DNA from: Mucilaginibacter sp. OK268
GTDB taxonomy: Bacteria > Bacteroidota > Bacteroidia > Sphingobacteriales > Sphingobacteriaceae
Reading direction: 5' to 3'
NCBI RefSeq assembly: GCF_900103125.1
Contig: NZ_FNJV01000002.1
Coordinates: 868,001 to 932,000, forward strand
Length of the DNA stretch: 64,000 bases
The translations under genes were made by a program, and so were the position numbers. Position 1 is the first letter of the stretch. Every line of letters begins with the position of its first letter. Positions 1-7,790 of this stretch are shown here, one piece after another. Below the pieces are notes generated by a model. The model worked only from the letters and a program-made list of their open reading frames with translations. It was not told the origin of the DNA and did not search any database.

Positions 1-183
1 ATAAGCAGCGTTTTTATAACCAATACTTTCATAGGGGCAAATAGCAACTAAAGGTATAGTTAATAATTCATTTAATCAAAATAAAAAACCTATAATCACC
101 TGCACATTTGAAATCTAACCGGCGAAGCCATCATGAGTACCATTGAAAACAAACAATTGTAAAAAAATCTGCACATTTGGAAA

Positions 184-732
184 ATGTTCAAAAAGTATCA
201 CACCTGCCTTTTCATCTGTCTGTTCATACTATGGGGCTGTAACCCCAAGCCTGCTAATCAATATAAAGTAGTCAAGATAAAAGATGGCGATACGCTGGGT
301 TTGCTCAGTAATGATAACCAGCAAATTACCGTTCGCCTGGCCGAAATTGACTGCCCCGAAAAGTCGCAGGCTTTTGGCAAGGCGGCCAAAAAATTCACTT
401 CCGATCTTTGCTTTGGTAAGGATGTTACCCTGATAGGCAACACTAAAGACCGTTACGGCCGTACTGTTGCTATGGTTATTTTGCCCGATGGCACCAACGT
501 AAATTATCAGCTGGTAAAAAATGGTTTTGCCTGGCAGTACAAAGCCTATTCGCAAAGTGCCGAACTAGCCCAACTGGAACAAAATGCCCGCGAAAATAAA
601 CTGGGCCTTTGGCAGGATATCAATCCTACCCCACCCTGGGAATATCGCAAAGAAGGCCGGTCATCCGGTTACGACAATAATCCTTACAAAAAACATTATA
701 AGCACAAAGCAAAGCTTGAGGATGTGTATTAA
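184..732 (+). CDS. Thermonuclease-family (SNase-like) lipoprotein
   Basis: This is a 182-residue Staphylococcal-nuclease-fold protein, predicted to cleave nucleic acid outside the cytoplasm. It starts with a lipoprotein signal whose lipobox ends LWGC, with Cys19 as the lipidation site. The nuclease signature is visible: D34/D36 in KIKDGDT, then RLAEIDCPE with Arg51 and Glu59 spaced eight residues apart as in SNase Arg35/Glu43, then DRYGR with Arg93 as the second catalytic arginine. The C-terminus is a short basic, tyrosine-rich tail. It stands alone, with a TCTGCACATTTG repeat word directly upstream and a long hairpin downstream. Family assignment is firm; the lipoprotein location is inferred from the signal. 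Confidence 0.9.
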   Translation: MFKKYHTCLFICLFILWGCNPKPANQYKVVKIKDGDTLGLLSNDNQQITVRLAEIDCPEKSQAFGKAAKKFTSDLCFGKDVTLIGNTKDRYGRTVAMVILPDGTNVNYQLVKNGFAWQYKAYSQSAELAQLEQNARENKLGLWQDINPTPPWEYRKEGRSSGYDNNPYKKHYKHKAKLEDVY

Positions 733-755
733 AACAGTAACTTTATAGCAAGTCA

Positions 756-889
756 AGTATCAAGTAATTAGTATCAAGTATCAAGACCACTTTGCTTTTG
801 GCACACTGTCTGAAATTCCGATACTAAATTAAACCATATATATCGATATTCAATTCGGTCTTGATACTTGATACTAATTACTTGATACT
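756..889. repeat. Long hairpin (33-bp stem) abutting the penicillin acylase start
   Basis: Arms 756-788 and 857-889 are exact reverse complements, separated by a 69-nt loop. Each arm is built from the word TATCAAG/CTTGATA repeated in tandem. The right arm ends five bases before the ATG at 895. A nearly identical hairpin lies just after the same gene at 3348-3436. Confidence 0.9.
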
Positions 890-894
890 AAAAT

Positions 895-3342
895 ATGAAG
901 TTTACAAAAGCGTTTTTATCCATCGCCTTTACCCTTGTACTGATCTGGGCGCTGCAAAGAAAATTTGACACTCCGGTTGGCCCGATACCGCCATTGGGTA
1001 ATTTTTTAAGTCCAGCGGATGGATTCTGGCAAAATGCCGAAAGCAAGAATATATTATCAACCACTCATCTCATGCTTCCGGGTCTTACCGGTAAAGTGAC
1101 CATTAAATACGACGAGAACCGTATCCCTCATATTTTTGCTGACAATGAGCATGATTTATATTATGCGCAAGGCTATGTAACCGCTACAGAACGCCTTTGG
1201 CAAATGGACATACAAACCAGGCAGGCCGCAGGCAGACTGGCCGAGGTACTTGGCCCCCAATTGCTGGAGGTGGATCGTTACCATCGCCGCATGGGTATGG
1301 TTTATGGAGCCGAAAAAACACTAAAGGCCATGATGAGTGAACCGGCCGTACGCCAAATGATCCTGGCTTATACCGATGGTATTAATGCTTACATCCACCG
1401 CCTGCACCCGCGCCAGTATCCCATTGAATTTAAACTGCTGGATTATGCACCCGAAGAATGGAAACCCATCAACTGCGCCTTTTTACTCAAGTTGATGAGC
1501 GAGACACTTGCAGGAGGTTCCAACGAGTTTGCCATGAGCAATATTTTAAAACGTTTTGGCTCCAAAACCACTAATGATCTGTTCCCGGATTACCCCATGC
1601 ATGAAGATCCGATTATTCCGGTGGGCACCAAATGGGATTTTAAACCGCTGCCCATTCCCAAACCATCGGCAAATTTCATGGGCTTGATGAACGACAGCGT
1701 TAAAAGCGTAGTAAAGGAAGAAGGCATCGGCAGTAATAATTGGGCTGTATCGGGCAGTAAAACGGCCAATGGCTACCCTATTTTAGCCAACGACCCACAC
1801 TTAAATCTTACCTTCCCATCTATATGGTACCAGATACAGCTTACAGCGCCATCTGTAAATGTTTATGGAGTATCTCTACCGGGTTCGCCTTGTGTCATAT
1901 TAGGCTTTAATAATAACATTAGCTGGGGCATTACCAATGTAGATGCCGATGTGCTGGATTGGTACCAGGTTAAATTCAAGGATAATAAAAAGGAAGAATA
2001 TTGGTACAATAACCAATGGAACAAAACCAACAGACGTGTAGAGGTGATCAACATTCGCGGGCAACAACCTTTGTATGATACCGTGATCTATACGCACCAT
2101 GGCCCGGTTGTTTATGAGGATAAGGCAAAAAAAGGCGACGGTCCGGATTTTGTACCAGTAGGTGATGCGCTAAGATGGATCGCCCATGATGAATCGGACG
2201 AGCTGATGACCATGTATATTTTAAACCGGGGTAAAAACTATGCCGATTACCGCAAAGCGCTTACTTATTTTAGCGCCCCGGCATCCAACTTTGTATTTGC
2301 CAGCAAGGATAATGATATCGCCATCACCCCCAACGGTAAATACCCCTTAAAATACCGTGATCAGGGTAAATTTATACTCGATGGTACTGATCCTGCTGAC
2401 GACTGGCATGGCTGGATCCCTTTTGATCAGGATCCTACGGTTAAAAATCCGCCGCGTGGTTTTGTAAGTTCGGCCAATCAATCATCAACAGATCCAACCT
2501 ACCCATATTATATCAACTGGTCGTTTGCGCAGTATGAACGCGGCAAACGTATCAATGACCGGCTTACCGTTATGCAAAAAGCTACTGTTGACAGCATGCG
2601 CATCCTGCAAACCGACACTTACAGTATCCGTGCGCAGGATATTTTACCAACCATGTTAAAATATGTAGATGCCTCCAAACTGGATCAAACCCAATTGGCG
2701 GCTCTCGGCATCATCAAAAGCTGGAACAAGGATTATACCATCACCTCAACCGGTGCCTCAATATTTAATGCATGGTGGATTAAAATGTACAAAATGATCT
2801 GGAGCGATGAATTTGCAGCAAAAGAGTTACAGGCAAACTATCCATCTGCCGACAGAACTGAAAAATTATTGCTGAAAGAGCCCAACTCCAAATGGTTTGA
2901 CGACATCAGCACCCCGGCAAAAGAAACCAGTACCGATATAGTAACCCTGGCTTTTAAAACCGCCATCAATGATTTAACCCGTGAATACGGCAAACCGGGT
3001 AAAGCCTGGCAATGGGGTTCGGTCAAAAAACTGGAGATCCTGCACCTTACCCGCCAGGAAGCATTCAGTTCGGGTAATTTTCCAACAGGTGGTACAGGTT
3101 CAACTATTAACGCCTTGAACAACGGACATGGCCCATCATGGCGCATGGTAGTACAAATGGGGCCAACAGTAAAAGGCTACGGTATTTTACCCGGCGGCGA
3201 ATCTGGCAATCCGGGCAGTTTTTTTTATGATGATATGCTAAAAACCTGGCAAAAAGGCGAACTAAAGGAACTGTTGTTCCTGCAATCGCCCGATGAAATG
3301 TCTGATCGTATCAAAACCACATTAACAATAGGCAGTAAATAA
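895..3342 (+). CDS. Penicillin acylase family protein (Ntn hydrolase)
   Basis: An 815-residue precursor of the penicillin/acyl-homoserine-lactone acylase family, which hydrolyses amide bonds of acylated substrates. These enzymes are exported and cleave themselves so that a Ser becomes the N-terminal nucleophile of the large chain. Here that Ser is S280 in GIGSNNWAVSG, followed by the typical NDPHL motif. The N-terminus carries a hydrophobic segment (residues about 5-20) after two lysines, consistent with export. Length fits the family at the upper end. The gene is bracketed by near-identical hairpins, and its ATG follows the first one by five bases. The true substrate (beta-lactam, AHL, other amide) cannot be read from the sequence. 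Confidence 0.9.
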   Translation: MKFTKAFLSIAFTLVLIWALQRKFDTPVGPIPPLGNFLSPADGFWQNAESKNILSTTHLMLPGLTGKVTIKYDENRIPHIFADNEHDLYYAQGYVTATERLWQMDIQTRQAAGRLAEVLGPQLLEVDRYHRRMGMVYGAEKTLKAMMSEPAVRQMILAYTDGINAYIHRLHPRQYPIEFKLLDYAPEEWKPINCAFLLKLMSETLAGGSNEFAMSNILKRFGSKTTNDLFPDYPMHEDPIIPVGTKWDFKPLPIPKPSANFMGLMNDSVKSVVKEEGIGSNNWAVSGSKTANGYPILANDPHLNLTFPSIWYQIQLTAPSVNVYGVSLPGSPCVILGFNNNISWGITNVDADVLDWYQVKFKDNKKEEYWYNNQWNKTNRRVEVINIRGQQPLYDTVIYTHHGPVVYEDKAKKGDGPDFVPVGDALRWIAHDESDELMTMYILNRGKNYADYRKALTYFSAPASNFVFASKDNDIAITPNGKYPLKYRDQGKFILDGTDPADDWHGWIPFDQDPTVKNPPRGFVSSANQSSTDPTYPYYINWSFAQYERGKRINDRLTVMQKATVDSMRILQTDTYSIRAQDILPTMLKYVDASKLDQTQLAALGIIKSWNKDYTITSTGASIFNAWWIKMYKMIWSDEFAAKELQANYPSADRTEKLLLKEPNSKWFDDISTPAKETSTDIVTLAFKTAINDLTREYGKPGKAWQWGSVKKLEILHLTRQEAFSSGNFPTGGTGSTINALNNGHGPSWRMVVQMGPTVKGYGILPGGESGNPGSFFYDDMLKTWQKGELKELLFLQSPDEMSDRIKTTLTIGSK

Positions 3343-3347
3343 AAAAA

Positions 3348-3436
3348 GTATCAAGTAGTTAGTATCAAGTATCACGACATCTGTATTTTTTCATAATTTT
3401 AAAAGGTCTTGATACTTGATACTAACTACTTGATAC
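3348..3436. repeat. Second copy of the TATCAAG hairpin
   Basis: Arms 3348-3378 and 3406-3436 pair with one mismatch over 31 bases. The arm sequence matches that of the hairpin at 756-889 almost base for base, so the acylase gene sits between two copies. It also lies 21 bases before the next ATG (3458). Confidence 0.88.
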
Positions 3437-3457
3437 CCTCAAACAAAACACAAGATT

Positions 3458-3796
3458 ATGTTATTCCTCATCATACTCATACTATCATTTGCAAGCGGTT
3501 TCTTTTTGCCCTGGTGGGTAGTGGCTATCGCGGCATTTTCTGCAGCATTCTTTATCGGCAAAACAGCGGGCCAGGCGTTTTGGTCGGGTTTTTTAGCCGT
3601 ATTTATCGTGTGGATAGTATTGGCACTGTTTAAAAGCATCCCTAATGATCATATACTGGCCAAAAAGGTAGCCATCCTATTTCACTTACCGGGCTGGGGT
3701 TATCTGCTCCTGATCACCGGAGTTATCGGTGGCCTGGTGAGCGGTTTCGCAGCACTCTCGGGCGTATTACTACAAAAAGCATTCGGAAAATCTTAA
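3458..3796 (+). CDS. Small multi-pass membrane protein, unknown function
   Basis: A 112-residue hydrophobic protein with about four predicted membrane segments: residues 1-18, 20-40, 42-60 and 80-105, the last glycine-rich. A short polar stretch (KSIPNDHILAKK) lies between the third and fourth. I do not recognise a named family; similar small proteins are common and uncharacterised in Sphingobacteriaceae. The start is the only ATG in frame and is followed at once by a hydrophobic segment. It follows the acylase with only a hairpin between them and ends before a strong terminator, so it may share a transcript with the acylase. Confidence 0.7.
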   Translation: MLFLIILILSFASGFFLPWWVVAIAAFSAAFFIGKTAGQAFWSGFLAVFIVWIVLALFKSIPNDHILAKKVAILFHLPGWGYLLLITGVIGGLVSGFAALSGVLLQKAFGKS

Positions 3797-3800
3797 ACAA

Positions 3801-3836
3801 AAATGCCCGGACCTTTCAGCCCGGGCATTTTATTTT
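3801..3836. terminator. Bidirectional terminator
   Basis: The arms AAATGCCCGG and CCGGGCATTT form a 10-bp GC-rich stem with a T-rich right flank. It lies between two convergent genes (3796 and 3851) and can serve both. Confidence 0.85.
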
Positions 3837-3850
3837 TCATTTGATTTATC

Positions 3851-4522
3851 TTAAAAAGCACCTAAAGCCTCTTTCAACACCGTAATTCCTTCTTTATCGC
3901 TTTTAGATGAAGCAAAAATTTCCTGCGAGGTAGATTTATCACCATAAAAATTTGCGATGGCACTTTTATCAATGGCCAGGTTTGAACCATTAATAGTTAT
4001 ACCTGCAAATAAACCTCGGCTGCGTGAATACGAGTAAACTTCGGCCTCCAGCTTATAATCGGTACTGGCAGAAGAACTACGACCAACAGGACCTGCCGCC
4101 GCCGAAATATCGCCACCGATAGTAAAATCGCCATTTTCAACTTTGGTTAATACACCTTTATGATGGAATACCAGGATCAGGTCGACAGATTGTACACCAA
4201 TCTGTAAACCAAAGCTACCACCGGTTAAGGTTACAAATACGGGGTCGCTCCATTTTCCGTTAGCCAGTTTTACCAGGGCAACGCCCCTGCCCCGTTTGCC
4301 GCCAATACCAAAACCTGCATTGATCATTTTAGGGATAATAACAATTCCTTCCGACTGTTCCATTAACTGATGCGGGATAGTCTCTTTCATTTTGCCAAAC
4401 TCTTTTAATACGTTAGCAGCATTATGCACACGTTCCGTTTCTTTATCGCCTGCTTTGGCCGATATCAGCACAAAAAATAGGCTTAGGATCAATGGGAACT
4501 TCAAAAATTTCAATGTTTTCAT
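3851..4522 (-). CDS. SYLF-domain (Ysc84/DUF500) lipid-binding protein
   Basis: A 223-residue exported protein of the SYLF family, a fold known from yeast Ysc84 and SH3YL1 to bind phosphoinositides; the bacterial role is unsettled. A signal peptide occupies residues 1-24 (hydrophobic core FPLILSLFFVLISAKA). The family features follow: IVIIPKMINAGFGIGGKRGRG, then VFVTLTGGSFGLQIGVQSVDLILVF, then a C-terminal YSYSRSRGLFAGITI block. The gene stands alone and converges on the small membrane protein across a shared terminator. Family call is strong; function in bacteria is inferred only as membrane-associated. Confidence 0.88.
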   Translation of the reverse strand: MKTLKFLKFPLILSLFFVLISAKAGDKETERVHNAANVLKEFGKMKETIPHQLMEQSEGIVIIPKMINAGFGIGGKRGRGVALVKLANGKWSDPVFVTLTGGSFGLQIGVQSVDLILVFHHKGVLTKVENGDFTIGGDISAAAGPVGRSSSASTDYKLEAEVYSYSRSRGLFAGITINGSNLAIDKSAIANFYGDKSTSQEIFASSKSDKEGITVLKEALGAF

Positions 4523-4721
4523 GGGGGTAAAATTACAATTTGTACAATGTATATATAATTACTAACCCCCAAAACGTATACTTGTTTACATAATTGTGCA
4601 AGCGAACGGTCATTTGTTTTTTGTTGTCTGAACCAGAATTAACTTCGTTGAGGGTTTTGCCGTTTACAGAATTGATGAATTTTCAAAATTCTTTAACCCC
4701 GACAATAGAAATCCAAATCAT

Positions 4722-4752
4722 CCGCACATTTGAAATCTGCACATCTGCACAT
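4722..4752. repeat. TGCACATTTGAAATCT repeat word
   Basis: The words GCACATTTGAAATCTGCA, CATCTGCACATC and variants lie here in tandem. The same word occurs at 101-116 and, shorter, at 168-179 just before the first gene. A separate 28-bp block at 4638-4665 (starting ATTAACTTCGTTGAGG) recurs with two changes at 24967-24994. These are dispersed intergenic repeats of unknown role. Confidence 0.7.
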
Positions 4753-4761
4753 CAATATTCT

Positions 4762-4769
4762 TATCTTTG
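4762..4769 (+). promoter_or_regulatory. Bacteroidota -7 box for the LuxE-like gene
   Basis: TATCTTTG fits TAnnTTTG. The ATG at 4776 follows after six bases, which leaves almost no 5' leader. It also shows that the in-frame TTG at 4767 lies inside the promoter and is not the start. Confidence 0.6.
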
Positions 4770-4775
4770 CCAATA

Positions 4776-5762
4776 ATGAGCACACCGGATAAACAGCAGG
4801 TATTTTCTATCAACAACACCGACGATTTTGATCAAACAACCCTGCAGATCTTTCGGCACCAGGCTAAAAACTGTAGCGTTTACCGGCAATTTATTTCGGG
4901 ACTAAGGGTTGATGCGGATAATATTACTTCAGTTGACCAGATCCCTTTTCTACCCATAGAATTTTTCAAATCGCACCGAATACTGAGCACCGATGCCCCG
5001 GTTCAATTAACCTTTACCAGTTCGGGCACAACAGGCATGGTTACCAGCCGTCATTTGGTAAGCGATAAAACCTGGTATGAGGATAGTTTCCGTAATGCGT
5101 TTCAATTGTTTTATGGCGATATCAGAGATTATACGGTACTCGCTCTGTTGCCATCATACCTGGAGCGCGAAGGTTCGTCGCTCATTTACATGGTTGATGA
5201 CCTGATCAAACAATCCGAAAACCCCGACAGCGGTTTCTTTTTATACAATCACGACGAATTATACCAGCAACTGCAAAAACAACAGGAAGCCAAACATCCC
5301 ACGCTTTTAATCGGGGTCACCTTTGGCTTGCTTGATTTTATTGAAACCCATCAGATCAATTTCCCTAAATTGATTGTAATGGAAACCGGCGGTATGAAAG
5401 GCCGGCGTAAAGAGATGATCCGCGAGGAACTGCATGATACCCTATGTAAAGGTTTTGGTGTAAGTCATATCCATTCAGAATATGGTATGACTGAACTGCT
5501 GTCTCAGGCCTACTCCAAAGGTGACGGTATTTTTGAATGCCCACCCTGGATGAAAATCATCATTCGTGATACTAACGACCCTATCAGTACGTTAGCAAAG
5601 GGCAAAACGGGCGGTATCAATGTGATCGATCTGGCTAATATCAACTCCTGCTCATTCATTGCTACGCAGGATCTGGGTAAGATCAATACTGATGGGACAT
5701 TTGAGGTATTGGGCAGATTTGACCAGTCGGATATCCGCGGATGTAATTTGCTGATTGCTTAG
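4776..5762 (+). CDS. LuxE-like acyl-protein synthetase
   Basis: A 328-residue protein of the LuxE/acyl-protein synthetase family (ANL-related), which activates a fatty acid with ATP and holds it as a thioester. The motif TSSGTTG (about residues 81-87) is the phosphate-binding loop, and SEYGMTEL is the second adenylation-type motif. In LuxE the acyl group ends on a Cys near the C-terminus; here a Cys sits six residues from the end (RGCNLLIA). No luxC-, luxD- or luciferase-like gene is near, so bioluminescence is not implied. A role in acyl transfer, perhaps in lipid or polyketide synthesis, is a guess. Confidence 0.8.
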   Translation: MSTPDKQQVFSINNTDDFDQTTLQIFRHQAKNCSVYRQFISGLRVDADNITSVDQIPFLPIEFFKSHRILSTDAPVQLTFTSSGTTGMVTSRHLVSDKTWYEDSFRNAFQLFYGDIRDYTVLALLPSYLEREGSSLIYMVDDLIKQSENPDSGFFLYNHDELYQQLQKQQEAKHPTLLIGVTFGLLDFIETHQINFPKLIVMETGGMKGRRKEMIREELHDTLCKGFGVSHIHSEYGMTELLSQAYSKGDGIFECPPWMKIIIRDTNDPISTLAKGKTGGINVIDLANINSCSFIATQDLGKINTDGTFEVLGRFDQSDIRGCNLLIA

Positions 5763-5784
5763 TGCTTTAAAGAAGCAAGAAATA

Positions 5785-5914
5785 AGAGTCAAGAATCAAG
5801 AGAATAGTTAAGTATTGAATGTATACCACAAGTTAGAATAGATTTAGGTTAAGCAACGGTAAATGAAGAGGTTTTGTCTTTTTTCTTGATTCTTACCTCT
5901 TGATTCTTGACTCT
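5785..5914. repeat. AAGAATCAAGAG hairpin
   Basis: Arms 5785-5802 and 5897-5914 are exact 18-base reverse complements, and flanking similarity extends them. The architecture is that of the 756-889 hairpin but with a different tandem word (TTGATTCT). Loop about 94 nt. Confidence 0.8.
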
Positions 5915-5962
5915 TTAACCGGTATTATTATTATTTTTGCACGCATCATAAATGCTAAAAAC

Positions 5963-6652
5963 ATGATTGAGAAATTTTTAAACGAGGAACAAGATCCTAA
6001 AGCAGTTGAAAAAGTATACTCCCGCCTGGTGGACCTGCTATCTTCTGGTGAAGAGATCATTTATATAGCGGTTCAGAAAAAGCCATTGGTAAACTTATTT
6101 CCGGATTGCATTGCCATTACCAACAAACGTGTATTGTTTTTTACCCCGGCCAACCTGGGTTTATCTATCAAGTTTGTTGATTTTGTTTGGAAGGATATTG
6201 TTGATGTACATACCAAAGAAGAGATCATTGGTGCTGTATTTAGCGTAAAAACAACCAACGGAGCCGAAATGGCGGTTGATTATCTGCCTAAGATCCAGGG
6301 TCGTAAATTATATCAATACGCCCAGGAACGTAAAGAAATTGAACGCGAGGCCCGTCGCCAGCGTGATCTGGAACAAAAACGTGCCGAGTCAGGTTCTATA
6401 CAGTTTGATAATCCTGCTGCCGCTCGTACCGCTACAACACAGCAAGCTTTTTCCGCCCCGGCTCCTGTAGTTATTGAACAGCCAGCACCTGCTCCCGTTG
6501 CTCCGCCGGCACCTGCACCTGTTGTTCACGAAGCTCCAAAACCGGATGTGCTTACCGAAAAACTAAAAAAATTAAAAACGTTGTTTGATAATGGTCTGAT
6601 ATCTCAGGAAGAGTACAATCACAAAAAACTCGACCTGCTGAGCGATTTGTAA
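5963..6652 (+). CDS. PH-like and SHOCT domain protein
   Basis: A 229-residue cytoplasmic protein. The N-terminal 120 residues resemble a bacterial PH domain (GEEIIYIAVQKKP, then the strand pattern ITNKRVLFFTP and VFSVKTTNGAEMAVDYLPK). A short charged helix, a Pro/Ala-rich linker (about residues 165-190) and a C-terminal SHOCT motif (LKKLKTLFDNGLISQEEYNHKK) follow. SHOCT is a short oligomerisation motif; no catalytic site is evident. The ATG at 5963 is chosen over upstream in-frame codons because those lie in the hairpin and across a TATTTTTG promoter box at 5932-5939. Confidence 0.85.
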   Translation: MIEKFLNEEQDPKAVEKVYSRLVDLLSSGEEIIYIAVQKKPLVNLFPDCIAITNKRVLFFTPANLGLSIKFVDFVWKDIVDVHTKEEIIGAVFSVKTTNGAEMAVDYLPKIQGRKLYQYAQERKEIEREARRQRDLEQKRAESGSIQFDNPAAARTATTQQAFSAPAPVVIEQPAPAPVAPPAPAPVVHEAPKPDVLTEKLKKLKTLFDNGLISQEEYNHKKLDLLSDL

Positions 6653-6671
6653 TTATCATTAAGATACAACA

Positions 6672-6708
6672 GAAAAGGCGATGAGTTGCAACTCATCGCC
6701 TTTTCTTA
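6672..6708 (+). terminator. Rho-independent terminator
   Basis: A perfect palindrome (GAAAAGGCGATGAGTTG and its complement, 6672-6705) is followed by TTA-rich sequence. It lies between convergent genes and may act in both directions. Confidence 0.85.
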
Positions 6709-6734
6709 TTTAATAAATAGCATTGAACTACTAA

Positions 6735-7190
6735 TTAATTTAAAAGCCGATCGTCAAAACTAAAAGATTCTTTATTAACTATTTTGATATTTTTTGCTTC
6801 CGGATGCAAAGGGTTAAGGATGTAATTAAACTCTGCCGGTACAATGGCCGACGGCACTCGCATGGCCAGGTATTCTTGTTTTTTCAGAAACTCGTCGCCC
6901 AGTTTTCTCAACGCTACCGGTCCCGAAACATCCTGCCAGTTATCCGGTAGCAAAGCAGGGTTTAGCTGCGTTATGCTATAATCTGGTACATCAATTTGCG
7001 CAATGCAAAAATTTGCAGGGACAATTAAGGGGTCTAAATGTACCAGTACCTCCAAATACGCCAGCGATCTTGACGACGCCAGGTAAAGCATCGACTTGCC
7101 TTCGCTATTCCAGCGGCCGCCATACAAACGGGCGCCAGTTCCGCTCAGATCATCCACATAATGGCATTTCGCAATACGATATAAAACCAT
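6735..7190 (-). CDS. RES-domain toxin
   Basis: A 151-residue RES-domain protein, the toxin of RES/Xre type II systems; characterised members degrade NAD+. The conserved pocket residues are visible: R21 and Y23 in GARLYGGRWN, and Y45/E47 in SLAYLEVLVH. The length is normal for the family and the frame is intact, so it is probably functional. Its ATG overlaps the antitoxin stop codon by one base, which indicates translational coupling. The antitoxin is encoded first, as is usual for this family. Confidence 0.92.
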   Translation of the reverse strand: MVLYRIAKCHYVDDLSGTGARLYGGRWNSEGKSMLYLASSRSLAYLEVLVHLDPLIVPANFCIAQIDVPDYSITQLNPALLPDNWQDVSGPVALRKLGDEFLKKQEYLAMRVPSAIVPAEFNYILNPLHPEAKNIKIVNKESFSFDDRLLN

Positions 7191-7687
7191 CAGGCAAAAA
7201 TACCGTGTTCAATACGCCCCAACTCCCTAAAAACCATATCAAAGCCGGCGGAAGTATCCAGAATGGTTACCGGGGCCTCGCCTTTAAACACATAGCCCGG
7301 GGTTTTTACCCAAATTTTAAACTTATCCATGGAACCAAAAACTTCTTCCCCGCGGGTATACAGGCGGGCAAGCTCAACGGCTTTTTCTGCGTACTCGGTT
7401 TTAATAATGGCATTATCATCATAGCGTTGTAAGGTACGCTCGGAGATGTGTAATATATTGGCCAGCTCCTGTATATTGAGGGATATTTTTTTGGCTAATG
7501 AAAGTAAAACGCTTTTAGGGAAACCTTTACGCGCCAGGTTAATAATATCAAAATCTGTAGAGAATTTGACAGACCTTGCCCCTTCCAGTAAATGGTAAAA
7601 TGAAGGAACCGGAGCTTGAACAACATACGCTGCCATGGGCTCATTTACCTCATTTTTTTTGCTATCAATTTTTGTTTTGTACGACAT
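7190..7687 (-). CDS. Xre/MbcA/ParS-type antitoxin
   Basis: A 165-residue antitoxin of the Xre/MbcA/ParS class (DUF2384), partner of the RES toxin. A helix-turn-helix region lies in the middle (LSLAKKISLNIQELANILHISERTLQRY), and the C-terminal toxin-binding domain includes VFGSMDKFKIWVKTPGYVFKG. I place the start at the ATG at 7687, because an upstream in-frame codon at 7735 would span a TATATTTG promoter box (7693-7700) lying five bases before this ATG. Inverted half-sites around the start suggest autorepression by the antitoxin or the complex. Confidence 0.9.
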   Translation of the reverse strand: MSYKTKIDSKKNEVNEPMAAYVVQAPVPSFYHLLEGARSVKFSTDFDIINLARKGFPKSVLLSLAKKISLNIQELANILHISERTLQRYDDNAIIKTEYAEKAVELARLYTRGEEVFGSMDKFKIWVKTPGYVFKGEAPVTILDTSAGFDMVFRELGRIEHGIFA

Positions 7688-7716
7688 ATATACAAATATA
7701 CTTACCATTTGTCGTA
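7680..7716 (-). promoter_or_regulatory. Toxin-antitoxin promoter with inverted operator half-sites
   Basis: TACGACA (7680-7686) and TGTCGTA (7710-7716) are exact inverted repeats 30 bases apart. They enclose the TATATTTG promoter box (7693-7700, minus strand) and overlap the antitoxin ATG. This is the expected place for autoregulation by an Xre antitoxin. Confidence 0.6.
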
Positions 7717-7734
7717 TTTCCAAAATTTTTAACA

Positions 7735-7766
7735 ATAAAAAAGCGATGAGAGTACACCCATCGCTT
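7735..7766 (-). terminator. tyrS terminator
   Basis: On the minus strand, AAGCGATG, a 10-nt loop and CATCGCTT are followed by a run of T. It lies 25 bases after the tyrS stop. Confidence 0.75.
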
Positions 7767-7790
7767 CAAGATTACTAATATAATACCTTC

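Noticed and set aside
133..162. Nine-codon open frame MSTIENKQL before the nuclease gene
   Set aside because: Too short to judge; no ribosome site or homologue can be seen. It could be the remnant of a lost gene.
4776..5762. Bioluminescence operon member
   Set aside because: No luxAB, luxC or luxD-like gene lies near; the neighbours are unrelated.
5900..5962. Upstream extension of the PH-SHOCT protein
   Set aside because: It spans the right arm of a hairpin and the TATTTTTG promoter box, and adds hydrophobic residues not expected of the fold.
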